The notes under the pieces: model-generated
What the model was told of the DNA's origin: nothing
The model's database searches: none
Seen by the model: the letters and a program-made list of their open reading frames with translations, nothing else
DNA from: Rhizaria sp. SCN 62-66
Taxonomy: Eukaryota; Rhizaria, unplaced
Direction of reading: 5' to 3'
Length of the DNA stretch: 64,000 nucleotides
Assembly (NCBI GenBank): GCA_001724265.1
Contig: MEDY01000130.1
Coordinates: forward strand, 1 to 64,000
Translations under genes and position numbers: made by a program
Part shown: in pieces, positions 40,076 through 51,050 of the stretch
How positions within the stretch are numbered: the stretch's first letter is position 1
Layout of the letters: each line of letters begins with the position of its first letter

Positions 40076-40501
40076 GCGCGCTAACGAAGCTTTAACATAC
40101 GCTGTGGGAGGAGGATTATTAAGAAAGAAAGATTTAGAAGCAATGGAGGTGATCTGTGTTTGTTCTTTAGACGTGCATGGTGCTGGCTGTTAACTGTGGG
40201 CGCGATGCTGCGTGTGGCGTGCTTGGGCGCGGTGACACAACAGTAGCGACGACAGCGGCCTGATAATGACAGCGTTGTGCGATAACGATCGTTGGAGTAG
40301 TGATATAGTTGGCCAGGATACGGCCTTAGTTCTTAGGTGTGCAATTTATAGAAACTACATTTTATTAGAAAACAATAAATTTAATACAATACATTACTAT
40401 TATTTTCGTAACTCTCGTTTATGCCTCATTTTTAAATGGAAAAAAGGAATGTCGTCACACTTTGTGCAGTTCGATGGTGGCGCAATCGCGAGGGGTCCCG
40501 G
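40076..40501 (+). other. Gap kinesin to unknown gene
   Basis: 426 bases, GC-richer near the kinesin stop and then AT-rich. Contains the palindrome AACGATCGTT near 40284 and AATAAA at 40374-40379. No ORF of note apart from a possible short N-terminal extension of the next gene (ATG 40436). Confidence 0.4.
40374..40379 (+). terminator. Candidate poly(A) signal of the kinesin gene
   Basis: AATAAA about 300 nt after the stop and only 120 nt before the next ATG. No adjacent hairpin. Confidence 0.4.
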
Positions 40502-41611
40502 ATGATCGAGGAATTCGTTCAACTGGAGCTCTGCGAACAGTCCGTCAACAGTGTGCGCACCATCACGAGGTGCTTTCCTACGATGGAGACTGCAATTACA
40601 CTAAATCATTTTGTTGAGCTTCACTCGCAAGCTCTCCGCTTCCTCACAAAACAAGACGCCACAATCGAGTCTTGGTTGGCATGCCGCGACCAGTGCTCCC
40701 GTCAAGTCTCCTCCCTCGCCAACCTATGGCCGCGCCTCGAACTCTTTGCGACAGCATCTAACACCTGCTCGCCGCCCTCCGCCGGCACGAGCGCGGATGC
40801 CGGCGCCGGCTTCGCGTCGTCGCAGGCCTTCGACGCGCTTGGCGTGCTCTGTGCGTTGGATGCCGGCGCCGCCCCGGGCCTCGGCGTCGGCTCCGAGCTC
40901 CTCTCTCTCTGCGCGGATCAGCTCGCCGCCGTGCTGCGCAACCTTGCACAGCTCTCAGGCACGCTCACCGCGCGCGCCGCCGAAGCGCACGAAACTGTCA
41001 CAGCGCTGGCTGCCGCGGTGGCAGAGGCTGCGCTGCCGCCGGAGCTGCTGGTGCGTGTGCCGCCGCTGCCCGGTGACCAGGCCGCGCGCGCGCCGCCGCT
41101 GCCGATGACCATCGCCGATGCGCTCGCGCTGCTGCGCACGCAGGCACAGCTCGTTGCGGACGAGAGCGCGCGCTTGGCAGGTCTGCTGGCTGCCGCGACA
41201 ACTGCTTCAACAACGTGGACCGCGGCTGGCAACGGCTCACAGCACTGTGTTTCAACCACTGACGTCGTCGCTCAAGCAGCCGCGGCCGCGAGCGAGACTG
41301 TGAGCGAGGGCCACTGGGAGCTTGGTACGCGGCTAGGCGCGGCGCTCGCTGCTGCGGCGACTGGCAGCGTCGGCCGCGGCGGCGGCAATGGCGGAGCTGG
41401 CGGGTTTGAGTTCGCGCACAGTGACACACAGGGCGCTCAGACGGGCGTGCTACGACTGCAGCCCGCGCGCACGGGTACGCGGACCGAGCCGGCGCCGCTG
41501 GGCGTGCTGCCGGAGTTGCCCGCGCACTGGGCCGGGAACGGCGTTGCGGTCGCGCGCTTGGCCGAGGGCCGCAAGCTTGTCACTGCCGCCACCAAGAAGC
41601 CGCGCCAGTGA
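40502..41611 (+). CDS. Uncharacterised helical Ala-rich protein, 369 residues
   Basis: Start taken at ATG 40502 (MIEEFVQLELCEQSV), where codon use turns GC-rich; an in-frame ATG at 40436 would add 22 residues in AT-rich sequence that looks like leader. The first 90 residues are well-ordered amphipathic helix with Trp and Cys (NHFVELHSQALRFLTKQD), probably the conserved core. The rest alternates Ala/Leu helices with Gly/Ala linkers and ends in a basic tail (VTAATKKPRQ). No signal peptide or TM segment, no motif I recognise. Helical character would fit a small coiled-coil scaffold subunit, but that is only a guess. Lies 426 nt after the kinesin on the same strand. Stop TGA. Confidence 0.75.
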   Translation: MIEEFVQLELCEQSVNSVRTITRCFPTMETAITLNHFVELHSQALRFLTKQDATIESWLACRDQCSRQVSSLANLWPRLELFATASNTCSPPSAGTSADAGAGFASSQAFDALGVLCALDAGAAPGLGVGSELLSLCADQLAAVLRNLAQLSGTLTARAAEAHETVTALAAAVAEAALPPELLVRVPPLPGDQAARAPPLPMTIADALALLRTQAQLVADESARLAGLLAAATTASTTWTAAGNGSQHCVSTTDVVAQAAAAASETVSEGHWELGTRLGAALAAAATGSVGRGGGNGGAGGFEFAHSDTQGAQTGVLRLQPARTGTRTEPAPLGVLPELPAHWAGNGVAVARLAEGRKLVTAATKKPRQ

Positions 41612-42070
41612 GTGGTAATGTCGCTGAACACTTGCACGCACGAGATATCGTGTGAATTCGAGTGTGACCAACCAGTATATAGCATTGTTTTACCTAGAAC
41701 ACATGACTTCATGTCGCACGACGGGCCGATACTCATTTTTCGACCGCTCCAGACTGGGCTGTTGGGTGCTGACCCGCGGCGGCAGACTTGGGAGATCCCC
41801 CCGATCTGCGATAACAAAATACATTGTTTTGATCTTGTCTTTACGTGAATCGCGTTCATGCTTGCGTTTTTGGATTATCTCTAGGATTTTCCATATTTAA
41901 TATCAATTGTTTTGTCGATCGAGCCGCTGTGTCTCTGCTAAAGTGTCGTTTCGTGATGAGGCTTGCGCACCACATCAAGCTATGACGTTTCAGGTCTCCG
42001 AAGCCAGAATTCTCACAACATACCAACTGTTTCCCCGTTTCTTTCTTGTTTTCTTGCGACCGCGATAGCT
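41612..42070 (+). other. Gap before the SDR gene
   Basis: 459 bases. Contains the hairpin AGATC-CCCCC-GATCT at 41793-41807, followed by GCGATAACAAAAT; this may mark the 3' end of the preceding gene, though no AATAAA is present. AT-rich promoter sequence (CATATTTAATATC near 41890) precedes the SDR. Confidence 0.4.
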
Positions 42071-43161
42071 ATGGGCTTCCTCAACATTGCCGGCATTGTG
42101 GCCGTGGGCGTCATCGCGTACGCGGTGATCAAGTTCTTCTACCTCCACTTCATCATGAAGACTGACCTCTCGAAGTATGGCGCCAAGAAGGGCGCGTGGG
42201 CCCTCATCACTGGTGCCCGCGACGGCATTGGCAAGGGCTTTGCTGTCGCCCTCGCCGCGCGTGGCTTTAATGTTATCCTCATCGCGCGCAACGCCGAGGG
42301 CCTGAAGGAGGTCGCGGCTGAGATCAAGGCTAAGTCTAAGGTCGAGACCCTCGTCGTGCCCGTCGACGCCTCTGCGCCCACCGCTGTGGCCGAGATCATG
42401 AGCAAGATTGAGGGCAAGGACATCCGCGTCCTTGTCAACAACGTCGGCGTCAACACGCAGTTCCCCTGCAACCTCGCCGAGACCGACCAGGCTGAGATCG
42501 ATGGGTACGCCTTCATATCTATCTCTGATGGTCAAATCGTTCACCTCAGCTGTTTAATTGCAACATAGAGTGAGATCTTAAATGACATATGTTTATTTTT
42601 CCAACACTCATATCTAACGCTAATGGTTTCCGTCTTGTGCTTTGCTTCTTCCTTCGTAGCATGATCAACATCAACGTGACCTTCACGACCAACTTCACCC
42701 GCGCGATGATCCCCGTGCTCCAGAAGTCCAAGAACTCGCTGATCTATATGCTCTCCTCTTTCTCCGGCATCGTCCCCGTTGGCATGATGCCCGTGTACTC
42801 GGCCACCAAGGCGTACAACGACGTCCTTGCGCGCGCGCTCGCCGCCGAGCTCGCGCCCACCGGCGTTACGGTCAAGTCCGTCGTGCCGCACTTCGTCGTC
42901 TCGGCCATGTCGGGCTTCTCGCGCGCCACCTGGGCCGTCCCCGACGCCGTGTCCTTTGCGCACGCCACGATTGCCAAGACCGGTATCTGGGATGTGTCGA
43001 TTGCGCCCCACTGGTGGCACGACCTCACCATGCGCATCGCTTCCGCTGCGCCCGACTTCCTCATCGGCGGCTTCACCGTCAAGCAGATGAAGGCGGCCCG
43101 CGTCAAGCTCATGCGCCGCGCGGAGAAGAAGGCGGCTGAAAAGGCTGCTGCTGCTCAGTAA
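42071..43161 (+). CDS. Very-long-chain 3-oxoacyl-CoA reductase type SDR (HSD17B12/KAR family)
   Basis: 311 residues in two exons, 42071-42504 and 42660-43161. The 155-nt intron begins GTACGC, ends CGTAG and is phase 2, giving EIDG|MININVTF across the joint, exactly where the family has …MININ. N-terminal TM helix (residues about 5-28), then the cofactor motif TGARDGIG at 47-54, NNVG, Ser at 177-180, and the catalytic pair Y191/K195 in YSATK. Resembles HSD17B12 and yeast Ifa38, the NADPH-dependent ER enzyme for the second step of fatty-acid elongation; HSD17B12 also reduces estrone in animals. The C-terminus is Lys/Ala-rich without a classic KKXX signal. Stop TAA. Confidence 0.9.
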
Positions 43162-43721
43162 GCGTGGTAACTCGCCGCTCTGCCACTTCCGCGAAATGTA
43201 AATCACACTTGGCTGCGATCACGCCGCGCCTCGCCACTCACTTTGTTCTTTGTTGTCATAAGATAAATACAAGCCCATTGTTTTCCAAGGTCTTAATATC
43301 TCTATCATATTCAAATATTTACGTTGGTTGAGTTTATTCCGTTTATTTTTGACTCTGTTGTTTGCGCGCGCGCGTCACTTGTCACGGAGTCTCCTCCTTG
43401 TCCACGCGCACACAGTCGTTGTGTCCGTTGCAATGAGTCTCGCGATTTTGATACCACATTTCTGTATGAGTGCTCGTTTGTTTAGCAATTACTCTTAGTA
43501 TCAGGACGTTATACCACATGGGATATTTGGATATATAATTCAAATCCTAACATCTATCTGTATTGTTTGAATTTTTGTACCTTTTTGTCTAGTCTTCACT
43601 GTAGGCAACGTCCTCATCCATCTCTCTACTATCCGAGCCATTCTCACTTCCGTCGTTGCACAGCACCCCGGCGCAAGCGTTTCCCGCGTTCGCCCTTTCC
43701 GCGCGCTACGCTTGCCCCACA
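43162..43721 (+). other. Gap before the WW/kinase gene
   Basis: 560 bases. 3' flank of the SDR (GATAAA near 43261 is the nearest poly(A)-like hexamer), a CG/GC-alternating tract near 43365, and a TATA-like element listed separately. No ORF of note. Confidence 0.4.
43532..43538 (+). promoter_or_regulatory. Candidate TATA box of the WW/kinase gene
   Basis: TATATAA about 185 bases upstream of ATG 43722, in GGATATATAATTC. Confidence 0.35.
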
Positions 43722-46700
43722 ATGTCCCAGTTTCTGGACGCGCCCTTCCCGCTCCCGGCGGCGGCGGTGGCCGAGGCACGCCGCCGTCTTGAGGCCCCCT
43801 TGCCGTCTGACACGCGTATCCAGCGCTGCCCAGACACAGGACTCGTTTTCTACGTTCACGACGACCGCCAGACGACGTCTTGGACGCATCCGTTGTGGCC
43901 TCTTCCGCCGCATCCATCCGCACTCGTTGCCGCTGTTGCAGAGGGCGCCCACAGTCCTACCAATGCCTCAGCTTAGTCCGCGTCCGCGCCTGCTGTTGCT
44001 GCTGCGGGCGCGCTCGCGGCCGCGGTGGCTGCACTGGAGCCCGGGTGGAGCGAAAAGAAAGACCCCGACGGCGCATCATACTACCTGCCTTTGCCGCCAC
44101 CAGCGCGTCTCACAGTCACTTCAATATCAACGTCCTCGTCGTCGCATCCGGGTGACGCTTCAAACGCCCCTGCCTCAGACAGCAGCAACTACGCGGGCGG
44201 GGCGTCGACTGCGGCAACCTCATCCTCGGCACCGGTGTCGTCGACTAACACAGGGACACTGGGTGCCGGGCTATACCGGGACCCGCGCGGCCCAGTTGCG
44301 CAGGCTCTGCTGCCCGCTCTCGCGCTGCCGCTGCCGCTGCACCTGGAGCCGCGGCTCGACCCGCGCGGGTACGCCTACTTAGCCGATCTAAGGGCCGGCG
44401 GGACCGGGTGGGCAGATCCCCGCGCCGCCGCGCCGGTCGGCTGGGGACAGAAGCGGCTCCGACGCCGTAATGCCACCACCGCCACGAACAACAACAACGG
44501 TGGCAATCCCAGCAAGAGTGCGAACAGTGCCGTGACACCTGCCGCTGCCGCTGCGACCGCGGGTGCGGGGGCGAGTGGAGGCGACCGCGAGCAGCAGGGC
44601 CACTGCGTGCACCCGCTGTTCTGCGCTGCTGTGGCTGCGCTGCGCTCCTGGGCTGCCGCACGCACTGCCGCGACGCCTGGAGCCGCGACTGGGGCGGACA
44701 CTGAGGCAGCGACTGAGACTGAGTTCGCGAAGACGGCGACTACTGCCGCTGCGGTTGACTCTGCTGCAGTGGCTGCGCTGTTGCGTCGTGACAGAGTGAC
44801 ATGCGGATTCACTTCTGACTGCGGCTTAACTTCCGCTCTCGGCGCCCTCTCGCTCTCACACCCCACTCCTGCGTCAACGTCACTCGTCAGCAATGACTCT
44901 GCTCGTGACAGTAGTAGTGGGAGATGGACGTGGCGCGACGCACTGCTGTGGGCTCTCTCCTCGCCCGCCGCTGCCGCTGCGAACGCGACCAACGCTGTCT
45001 CTGATAACAACAGCAGTAACAACAACAACAACAGCAACGACGACAGCGACAGCCGCAGCGACTGTAACAGCTGCTACTGCGAGGCTCTGCTTCCCCCGCC
45101 ATCTCTTTTGCCCGCGTCCGCCACCGCTGCTACGGGTACTCATGGGACTCACGGAGTGGTAACACGTGTGTCGCAGCGCGCACCGGTGCCGTTCTCGCGT
45201 CCCCACGGGTTTGTCACGTGTTTCTTCGCCGCAAACGCGCCCGCCGCGGCGCTTGCCGCCGCGCCGCTGCTCCGCGTTGAGCCGCGTACATCCGGAAATG
45301 ACTGTGAGCAGGGTGACTGTGAGCAGGGTGACTGTGAGCAGCAGCAGCAGGGTCAAGGTGAAGACGATGATGCCATTGACGCACTCATAGCCTCCGCACT
45401 CGCTGCTCACAGTCACTCTGCTGCTCACAGCCACTCTCCAGGTCTGGTAGCGCCCCAGTCGGCCACAACAGCTGTCGAAAGCGAGCTGCAAGACGAGGCG
45501 AGTCCGTTGCGTGCACTGGGCGCACTCCTTTGGTCGCTGCCGCGCTGGGCTCTGGCGCCGACCGCATCCTCCGCCGCTCCCGCCGTCGCCGCGGTCGCCG
45601 TCATTCCGGCCGAGTCTCATCCCGCCCCCCAGTCTAGTACCGCCCAGTCAAATAGCGCACAGTCTCGTCCCGCTCAGTCGACGGCTGCGGGCGAGTGTGC
45701 GGGCGGCGCGTGTGTGAGCGCAGAGCTGGCTGCGGCGGCGCGGCGGTGGGCTCTGCGCGCGGCGGCCACCGCGGCCTGTCTGCCGCCCGCCGCCGCCGCC
45801 GCTCTGCTCACGACGGATACGCAGCGCGAGCAGAAGACGGACGCCGGCGACGCAAGGACTGTGATGTCAGGGCTGCCTGCCTGGGCGCGCGCGCGCACCG
45901 CGGCCGCCGCGGCCACTGCTGCGGACTCAGCAGTTCTGGCGACCACCTTGGCACTCACGGAGCCTCTGACCCGCGTATCCGAAGACCCCCGCTTGCAGGC
46001 CCCGCTGCACACCGCACTTCCGCTCCCAGCAACGACGGACTGCGGTGTCAGTGCTGGCTCTGGCGCTTCGACTGGGCTATTGGCGGGGCGCGGGGATGTC
46101 GGCGCCGCCACGCTGCAAGGACTTGCCGCGCTCCTCACCGCGACTACCGCCGCAGCCACTGCCAATCTCAACACCATTAGCAAGAATACCAGCAAGAGCA
46201 AGAAGAAGACTGCGAAGGGCTCCGGTGGCGATGCTGACTGTGAGCACGCCGCTGCCGCCGTATCCGACGCTGTTGCGCCTTCTGTGCCCGCCTGGCTGCG
46301 CACGGCCGCCGCGTCTCTCGACACCCGCGACTGTAACAGCAGCGAGATCAGTGCCGACGATGCCGTGATGCGTGTGCTGCGCGCACTGGGCGTGCCGCGC
46401 CGCGTCCGCCGCTGCGCCGCCGCCGCCGCCGCCGCGCGCGCGCAGTGGCGGCTCCGCGTCGACCCCCGCGGCACGTACTACGCTGCCAACATTACCACCG
46501 ACCCAGCCTCAGCCGCCACAGCAATCACAACGGGGAAGAACACAGTGTCAGCGGCGACAACGGCGACTGTGAGCTGGTGGGATCCCGCGGACGTGCCGCC
46601 CCCTGGGTGGCGGCTCGCGGTCACACGCGCCGGCACACGCGTCTGGCTGCCCGCCCAGTCAAACCCTTCAGCCAACCACAAGGATGGGACTGCGATTAGG

Positions 46701-49700
46701 GCTGAGGCGCAGAGAGTGGCTGTGAGCGAGTGGGAGAGGGACGGCCGTGCTGCACTGGCTGCGTTGGCCGCGGATCCCGGTGTGTGGCTCAACCCCGACA
46801 CTGCTGCACCTCTCGACAACAACAACAACAACAACAGCAACAGCAACAACACTCACACCGGCGAAAGTGACGGTGACAGTGGCAGCGGCGCTGATGACTG
46901 CGACGACGACAGCACCAACGCTGCCGTGAGCGCGCGTGCCGCAGCTTTACTCAGCGCCGCGTTTCCCGCCGCTCCCGCCGGCGCCAACTCGGCCGCCGCG
47001 AGCTCTCATGCAGGCCGTTTCTTCTGGCCGCGCGGCGCCGACCCCCGGTCCGCGGCGTCCGTCGCCGCCGCGCTGTCCGCCGCCGAGGCCGCGCTTCCGC
47101 TCTCCGCTGCCGTCGCCGCCTCCGCAACAGTCACTGGCCTGCCTGCGTTGTTGGCGCTTTTCCGCTCCAGCGCGCGCCGCGGCGGGGCGCACAGCCGCGG
47201 GCACAGTCGCGCGCACAGCCGATCGCACCTCGACGCGGACACCGGCGCACACTCCGCCGCCGCCGCGGTGACCGTGGGCAGTGCGGGGCCGACTGCGAAT
47301 GTGTCTGCGACAGCTGCTGAGCCCAAGACGGGCCGCGGCAGTCCGTGGGGCGACCGTAGCACCAACGACGACGCGGACGACGACACGGATAGCGACGCGG
47401 ACGACTTCGAAGCCGCCGCGGGCGCGGGCGCGAGAGCGGCGCGCGCGGCCGCCGGCGTGGGCTCCGCCGCCGTCGCCGTCGCGAGGATCGCGTATCTGCG
47501 GCTGCTGCTGCGGCTGCTGCTGGGCGCGCCGTGGGCTCTCACGGTCACGTGTGCGGACCCCGAAGCGCGCGCATTGGCGCGGGCGCGGGCTGAAGCCGAA
47601 GCTGAGGCCGAGGCTGAGGCGGTCGCGGAAGTGAAGGCTGAGGCCGACGCCCTGGACCCTGCCGCAGCCGCCTCCGCTGCCTCAGCGGAGGACGCGACTG
47701 CCAGCACCGTGACTGCCGCGACCGATGCGAGAGAGACTGCTGCTAGAGAGACTAGTGCTAGCGCGAGCGCTGTCACCGGTGCGCGTGGCCGCAGTCGCCT
47801 CGCTGTCTCGGCCGCGTCCGCCGCTGCGGCTGCGCGCCTTTCGGCTGGCCGCAGCAGTGTCGGTGACAAGCCCAGCGCTGCTGACAAGTCTAGCAGTGAC
47901 AGCAAGAGCGCCGCTGCAGCGAGCGAGGTGAAATCTCCGGGCCGTGCCGCTGGCGCGGGGACGTTCGGTACTGCGGGCACCAAGCGCACGGCGGTTGCGA
48001 GCAGCACGGCGGCCTACGCAGGGGCCCCGCCGCCGCCGCCACCCGCCACGCCCGCCGCCGCGCGCGCCTCGACCCGCCGCCCCACTGCTGCTGACTCAGC
48101 CGCGGCGAGCCAGAGTACGGGGGCGGGGGCTGGGGCGATCCCGCCGCCGCCGCCGACGCCCGCGGGCCGCGTCGTAGCTGTGGGCCGTACGGGCGGATAC
48201 GGCGCCGCGGCCGCCGCGGCTGCTGCGAAGCCCGACGACACTGCGAACTCGACGTCGTCGCCGTCCATCTCGCCGCGCCGCCACGCCACCGCGGCCACCG
48301 CTAACGGCAACGGCAAGAGTGATGCGAGCGCGAAGAGTGATGCCGCGTCGAACTCCGTGAGCGCAATGCCCGCGCCGCCCGCTCATCTGCGGCTGCGGAT
48401 GGCGTCCCCGGCCGCCCCGCGCCGCGCTGCCCCGCCCGCGCTTAACGTCGCCTCCGTCGCCGCCACATCGATCACATCTCCCACGAACTCCAGTAGCGGC
48501 GGGAACGCGAGCGGTAATGCAAGTGCGAATGTAGCGCCGGCAGTGCGGCGCCCGGTCGCGATGTCCGCCGCGACGCCCACCGCGGCGGCCCGGCGCGCCA
48601 GCGGGTTCCGGGCCCCCGTCGCCGTCACCGCCGCCGCAGCGAGCGGCGCGGACCCGGCGACTCCGGCGCGACGGCCCGCGGCGGGTGCGGCCACGGTCGG
48701 CAGCAAGCACCGCCGGCTCTCGGTCGTGCCGGACTCGCCCGCGCCGGGGACTGCGGCCGCGACTTCGCAAGAGCAGGAGCAAGAGCAGATGGAGTCGCCG
48801 CCGCTGTCGCCCCGAGGCACCGGCGGCGGCGGCGGCGGCGGGCGCGCTGCTGCTGCCGCTGCTGCGGGCGCTGCGACTGGGACCGGCTCTGCAGCCGTGC
48901 GCGGCCGCACCCCCGCGCGAGACCGCGACAGCACCGCGCGCGCGCGCCGCGCCTCGGTCGGCTCCATGGGCACTGGCACCGGCGGTAACAACGGCAACGC
49001 CGGCACGGGCGCTGCGGCGGCCGCGGTGAGCGCTGCTGCCGCCGCCGGGCGCGCCGCGGCCGCCGCGGCCGCCACGTCGTCCGGCGCGTCGGGCGCGAAG
49101 CTGTCCGCCGTGACGCCTGTGGCTGACCCGCGCAAGCTGAGCGCGGGCGCGGCGGCGGCGCTGGCCGAGCTGGCGCGCGCGACGCCCGCGACCGTGGGCG
49201 GGGCGCGCGTGGCGACAAACTGCAGCTACGAGGCGCAGTTCGAGCGCGGCGAGCGGCTCGACTCCGGCGCGTTCGGCACGGTGTGGCGCGTGCGCCGGCG
49301 CTCTGACGGCAAGGCGCTGGTGATGAAAGAGAGCGATCTGACAAGGTTTGACCCTGAGCAGAAGCGCGCGGCGCGGCTTGAGGCGCAGATTCACTCGCAG
49401 CTGAGCTCACACTTTGTCGTGCGCCACGAAGCGAGCTTTCTCACGGCCAGCAACGTCTGGGTGGTGATGGAGTACGCCCCCGCCGGCTCACTATGGGACC
49501 TCATCGCGCACCGGCGCGCCAACTTTGCCGCGCTGGGCTACTGGCCCGAAGAGCAAGTGCTCTGGTGGTTCGCTCAGCTCGCACAGGCGCTGGCGCATGT
49601 GCACGCCAAGGGGGTCGTTCACTTGGACCTCAAACCGGCGAACTTGCTGCTGGCGCGCGACTGGTCACTGCGGTTGTGCGACTTCGGTCTCTCGCTGCTG

Positions 49701-50558
49701 CTGTCGGAGCAGGCGCGTCGCGTGCACAACAAAGACGCCTTCGCCGGCACGCCTGCGTACGCGTCGCCGGAGCAGATGACCGGCCAGCCGCCGGAGCGCA
49801 GCACTGACGTCTGGGCGTCGGGCGTGATTCTCTATATGCTCTGCGCACTTGTCCCGCCGTTCGGCGACATCACGGCGCGCGGCGGGGCGCTGGCGGGCGG
49901 CAAGATGGGCGCGGACGAGGCGCGCCAGTTCGCGGACCTGCGCAAGCGCATCCTACAGAGCGGATTCGAGCCGTTGCCGCCGCACTTCAGCCCGGAGCTC
50001 AACGCGCTGCTGGCGCGGCTGCTGGCCAAGAAGGCGCGCTTCCGCCCCACGATGGCCGAAGTGCTGGCGATGCCGCTGCTGCAAAAGTACATCCACCTGC
50101 CGCAGCCTGTCGCCGCGACTGCCAGTGCCAGTGCTCAGGATGAGCCTGAGACGCCGCCGCCGCCGCAGCAGCAGCACGAGGACGGCGACCGCGGCGGGTA
50201 CGGAGGCCACTCGCGCCACGGGAGCTACGATCGTGAGCAGTACGAGCGCAGCCACGGCCATGAACACGGGCACGGTCGTGAGGCGCATCATCAGTTTGAG
50301 CGCAGCGAGCAGCAGCGGCGCTACAGGCACGAGCTCCAACACGATGATAACGACAACGAACATGAACAGGAGCGGTCGCGGTCGCGCTCGCGGACGCGGG
50401 CGGAGACTGGTGGTTACGAGCATGAACAGGACTATGAGCGCGAGCATGCGTATACCAATACTACTACACACGTGCATGAGCAACAACAACAGCAGCAGCA
50501 GGAGCGTGGGCACGAGTCGCACCATGCGGGGGCGGAGCATGCGCATGATGAGTACTAA
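43722..50558 (+). CDS. WW-like repeat protein with C-terminal protein kinase, frame interrupted by one TAG
   Basis: ATG 43722 (MSQFLDAPFPLP) opens a frame that meets TAG at codon 85 (43974-43976) and then continues unchanged to TAA at 50556-50558: 2278 codons counting the TAG. Before the TAG is a WW-like module (TGLVFYVHDDRQTTSWTHP, 39-57, first Trp missing). After it is a second one (LEPGWSEKKDPDGASYY, 105-121), then further DPRG.YY-type copies near 215 and 910. Without the TAG being read, the second part has no ATG for about 600 codons. The middle is a long Ala/Ser/Asn-rich disordered region. The kinase domain (about 1834-2130) is Nek-like: glycine loop SGAFGTVW, K1869, HLDLKPANLL (HRD Arg replaced by L1968), D1987-FG, TPAYASPEQ. 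The tail is His/Glu/Gln-rich. Likely a cytosolic Ser/Thr kinase binding Pro-rich partners; role unknown. Confidence 0.85.
43974..43976 (+). other. In-frame TAG between two WW-like modules
   Basis: …AAT GCC TCA GCT TAG TCC GCG TCC GCG…, same frame and same Ala/Ser linker composition on both sides. A 51-nt in-frame GT-AG interval (43926-43976) could remove it, but its donor GTTGCC does not match the GTACGY introns. Confidence 0.85.
45300..45344 (+). repeat. 15-nt tandem repeat (DCEQG units)
   Basis: Three units of GACTGTGAGCAGGGT, the third ending CAG instead of GGT, coding DCEQG-DCEQG-DCEQQ inside the disordered region of the WW/kinase gene. Followed by CAG repeats. Confidence 0.9.
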
Positions 50559-51050
50559 AAAGTTGTTGAGCACGATTAATAACACAGTTTTAAAAGGATC
50601 TGATTTTATTCTATGATTTATTTGCAACTGTCACTTGATTACGGTCATACACCAACTTGTTTGATGATACAACGATTCCGTGGCCGATTTGTGGCCAGCG
50701 TTGACCGAGTGTCGGCCTTCGCCTTGCCGAGTCATCTTTACTGATCGCGCAGGAACTCGTAACATGCATCGTGAGATCGCACTGCGACTCGCCAAGCAGA
50801 TTATATTGTTCTTTATATCATATATGTTTTGTTCAAACTTGCTAGAATCGTGCTTTAATACGGTATAATCGCTTGATTCTATCTGCAATCTGACGACGTC
50901 TTGACCTCCTTCGCCTCACCCTTCAATCATATCCATTCGTCTATTATCTTCGATACCCTTCAAGCCCCAACAAAAAACAAAGAGATCAACCCCTTGGGAC
51001 TTATAAAGTCTGGGCAGTTGGCACTAGACGTGTCGTTCTCCCCGCTTCCC
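50559..51050 (+). other. Gap between the WW/kinase gene and the secreted-protein gene
   Basis: 492 bases. No canonical AATAAA on the plus strand for the kinase gene; GATTAATAACA shortly after its stop recurs right after the stop of the gene ending at 63496 and might be a variant signal. A TATA box is listed separately. No ORF of note. Confidence 0.4.
51001..51008 (+). promoter_or_regulatory. Candidate TATA box of the secreted-protein gene
   Basis: TTATAAAG 43 bases upstream of the chosen ATG at 51051. Its position, together with the signal peptide, supports 51051 as the start rather than earlier in-frame codons. Confidence 0.5.

Noticed and set aside
40436-40501. Earlier ATG at 40436 for the 369-residue protein
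   Set aside because: The extra 22 codons are in AT-rich leader-like sequence; not excluded, but less likely than 40502.
50655-50745. C/D-box snoRNA-like spacing (TGATGA … CTGA)
   Set aside because: No terminal stem next to the boxes and the base before TGATGA is T rather than a purine; no target complementarity could be tested.
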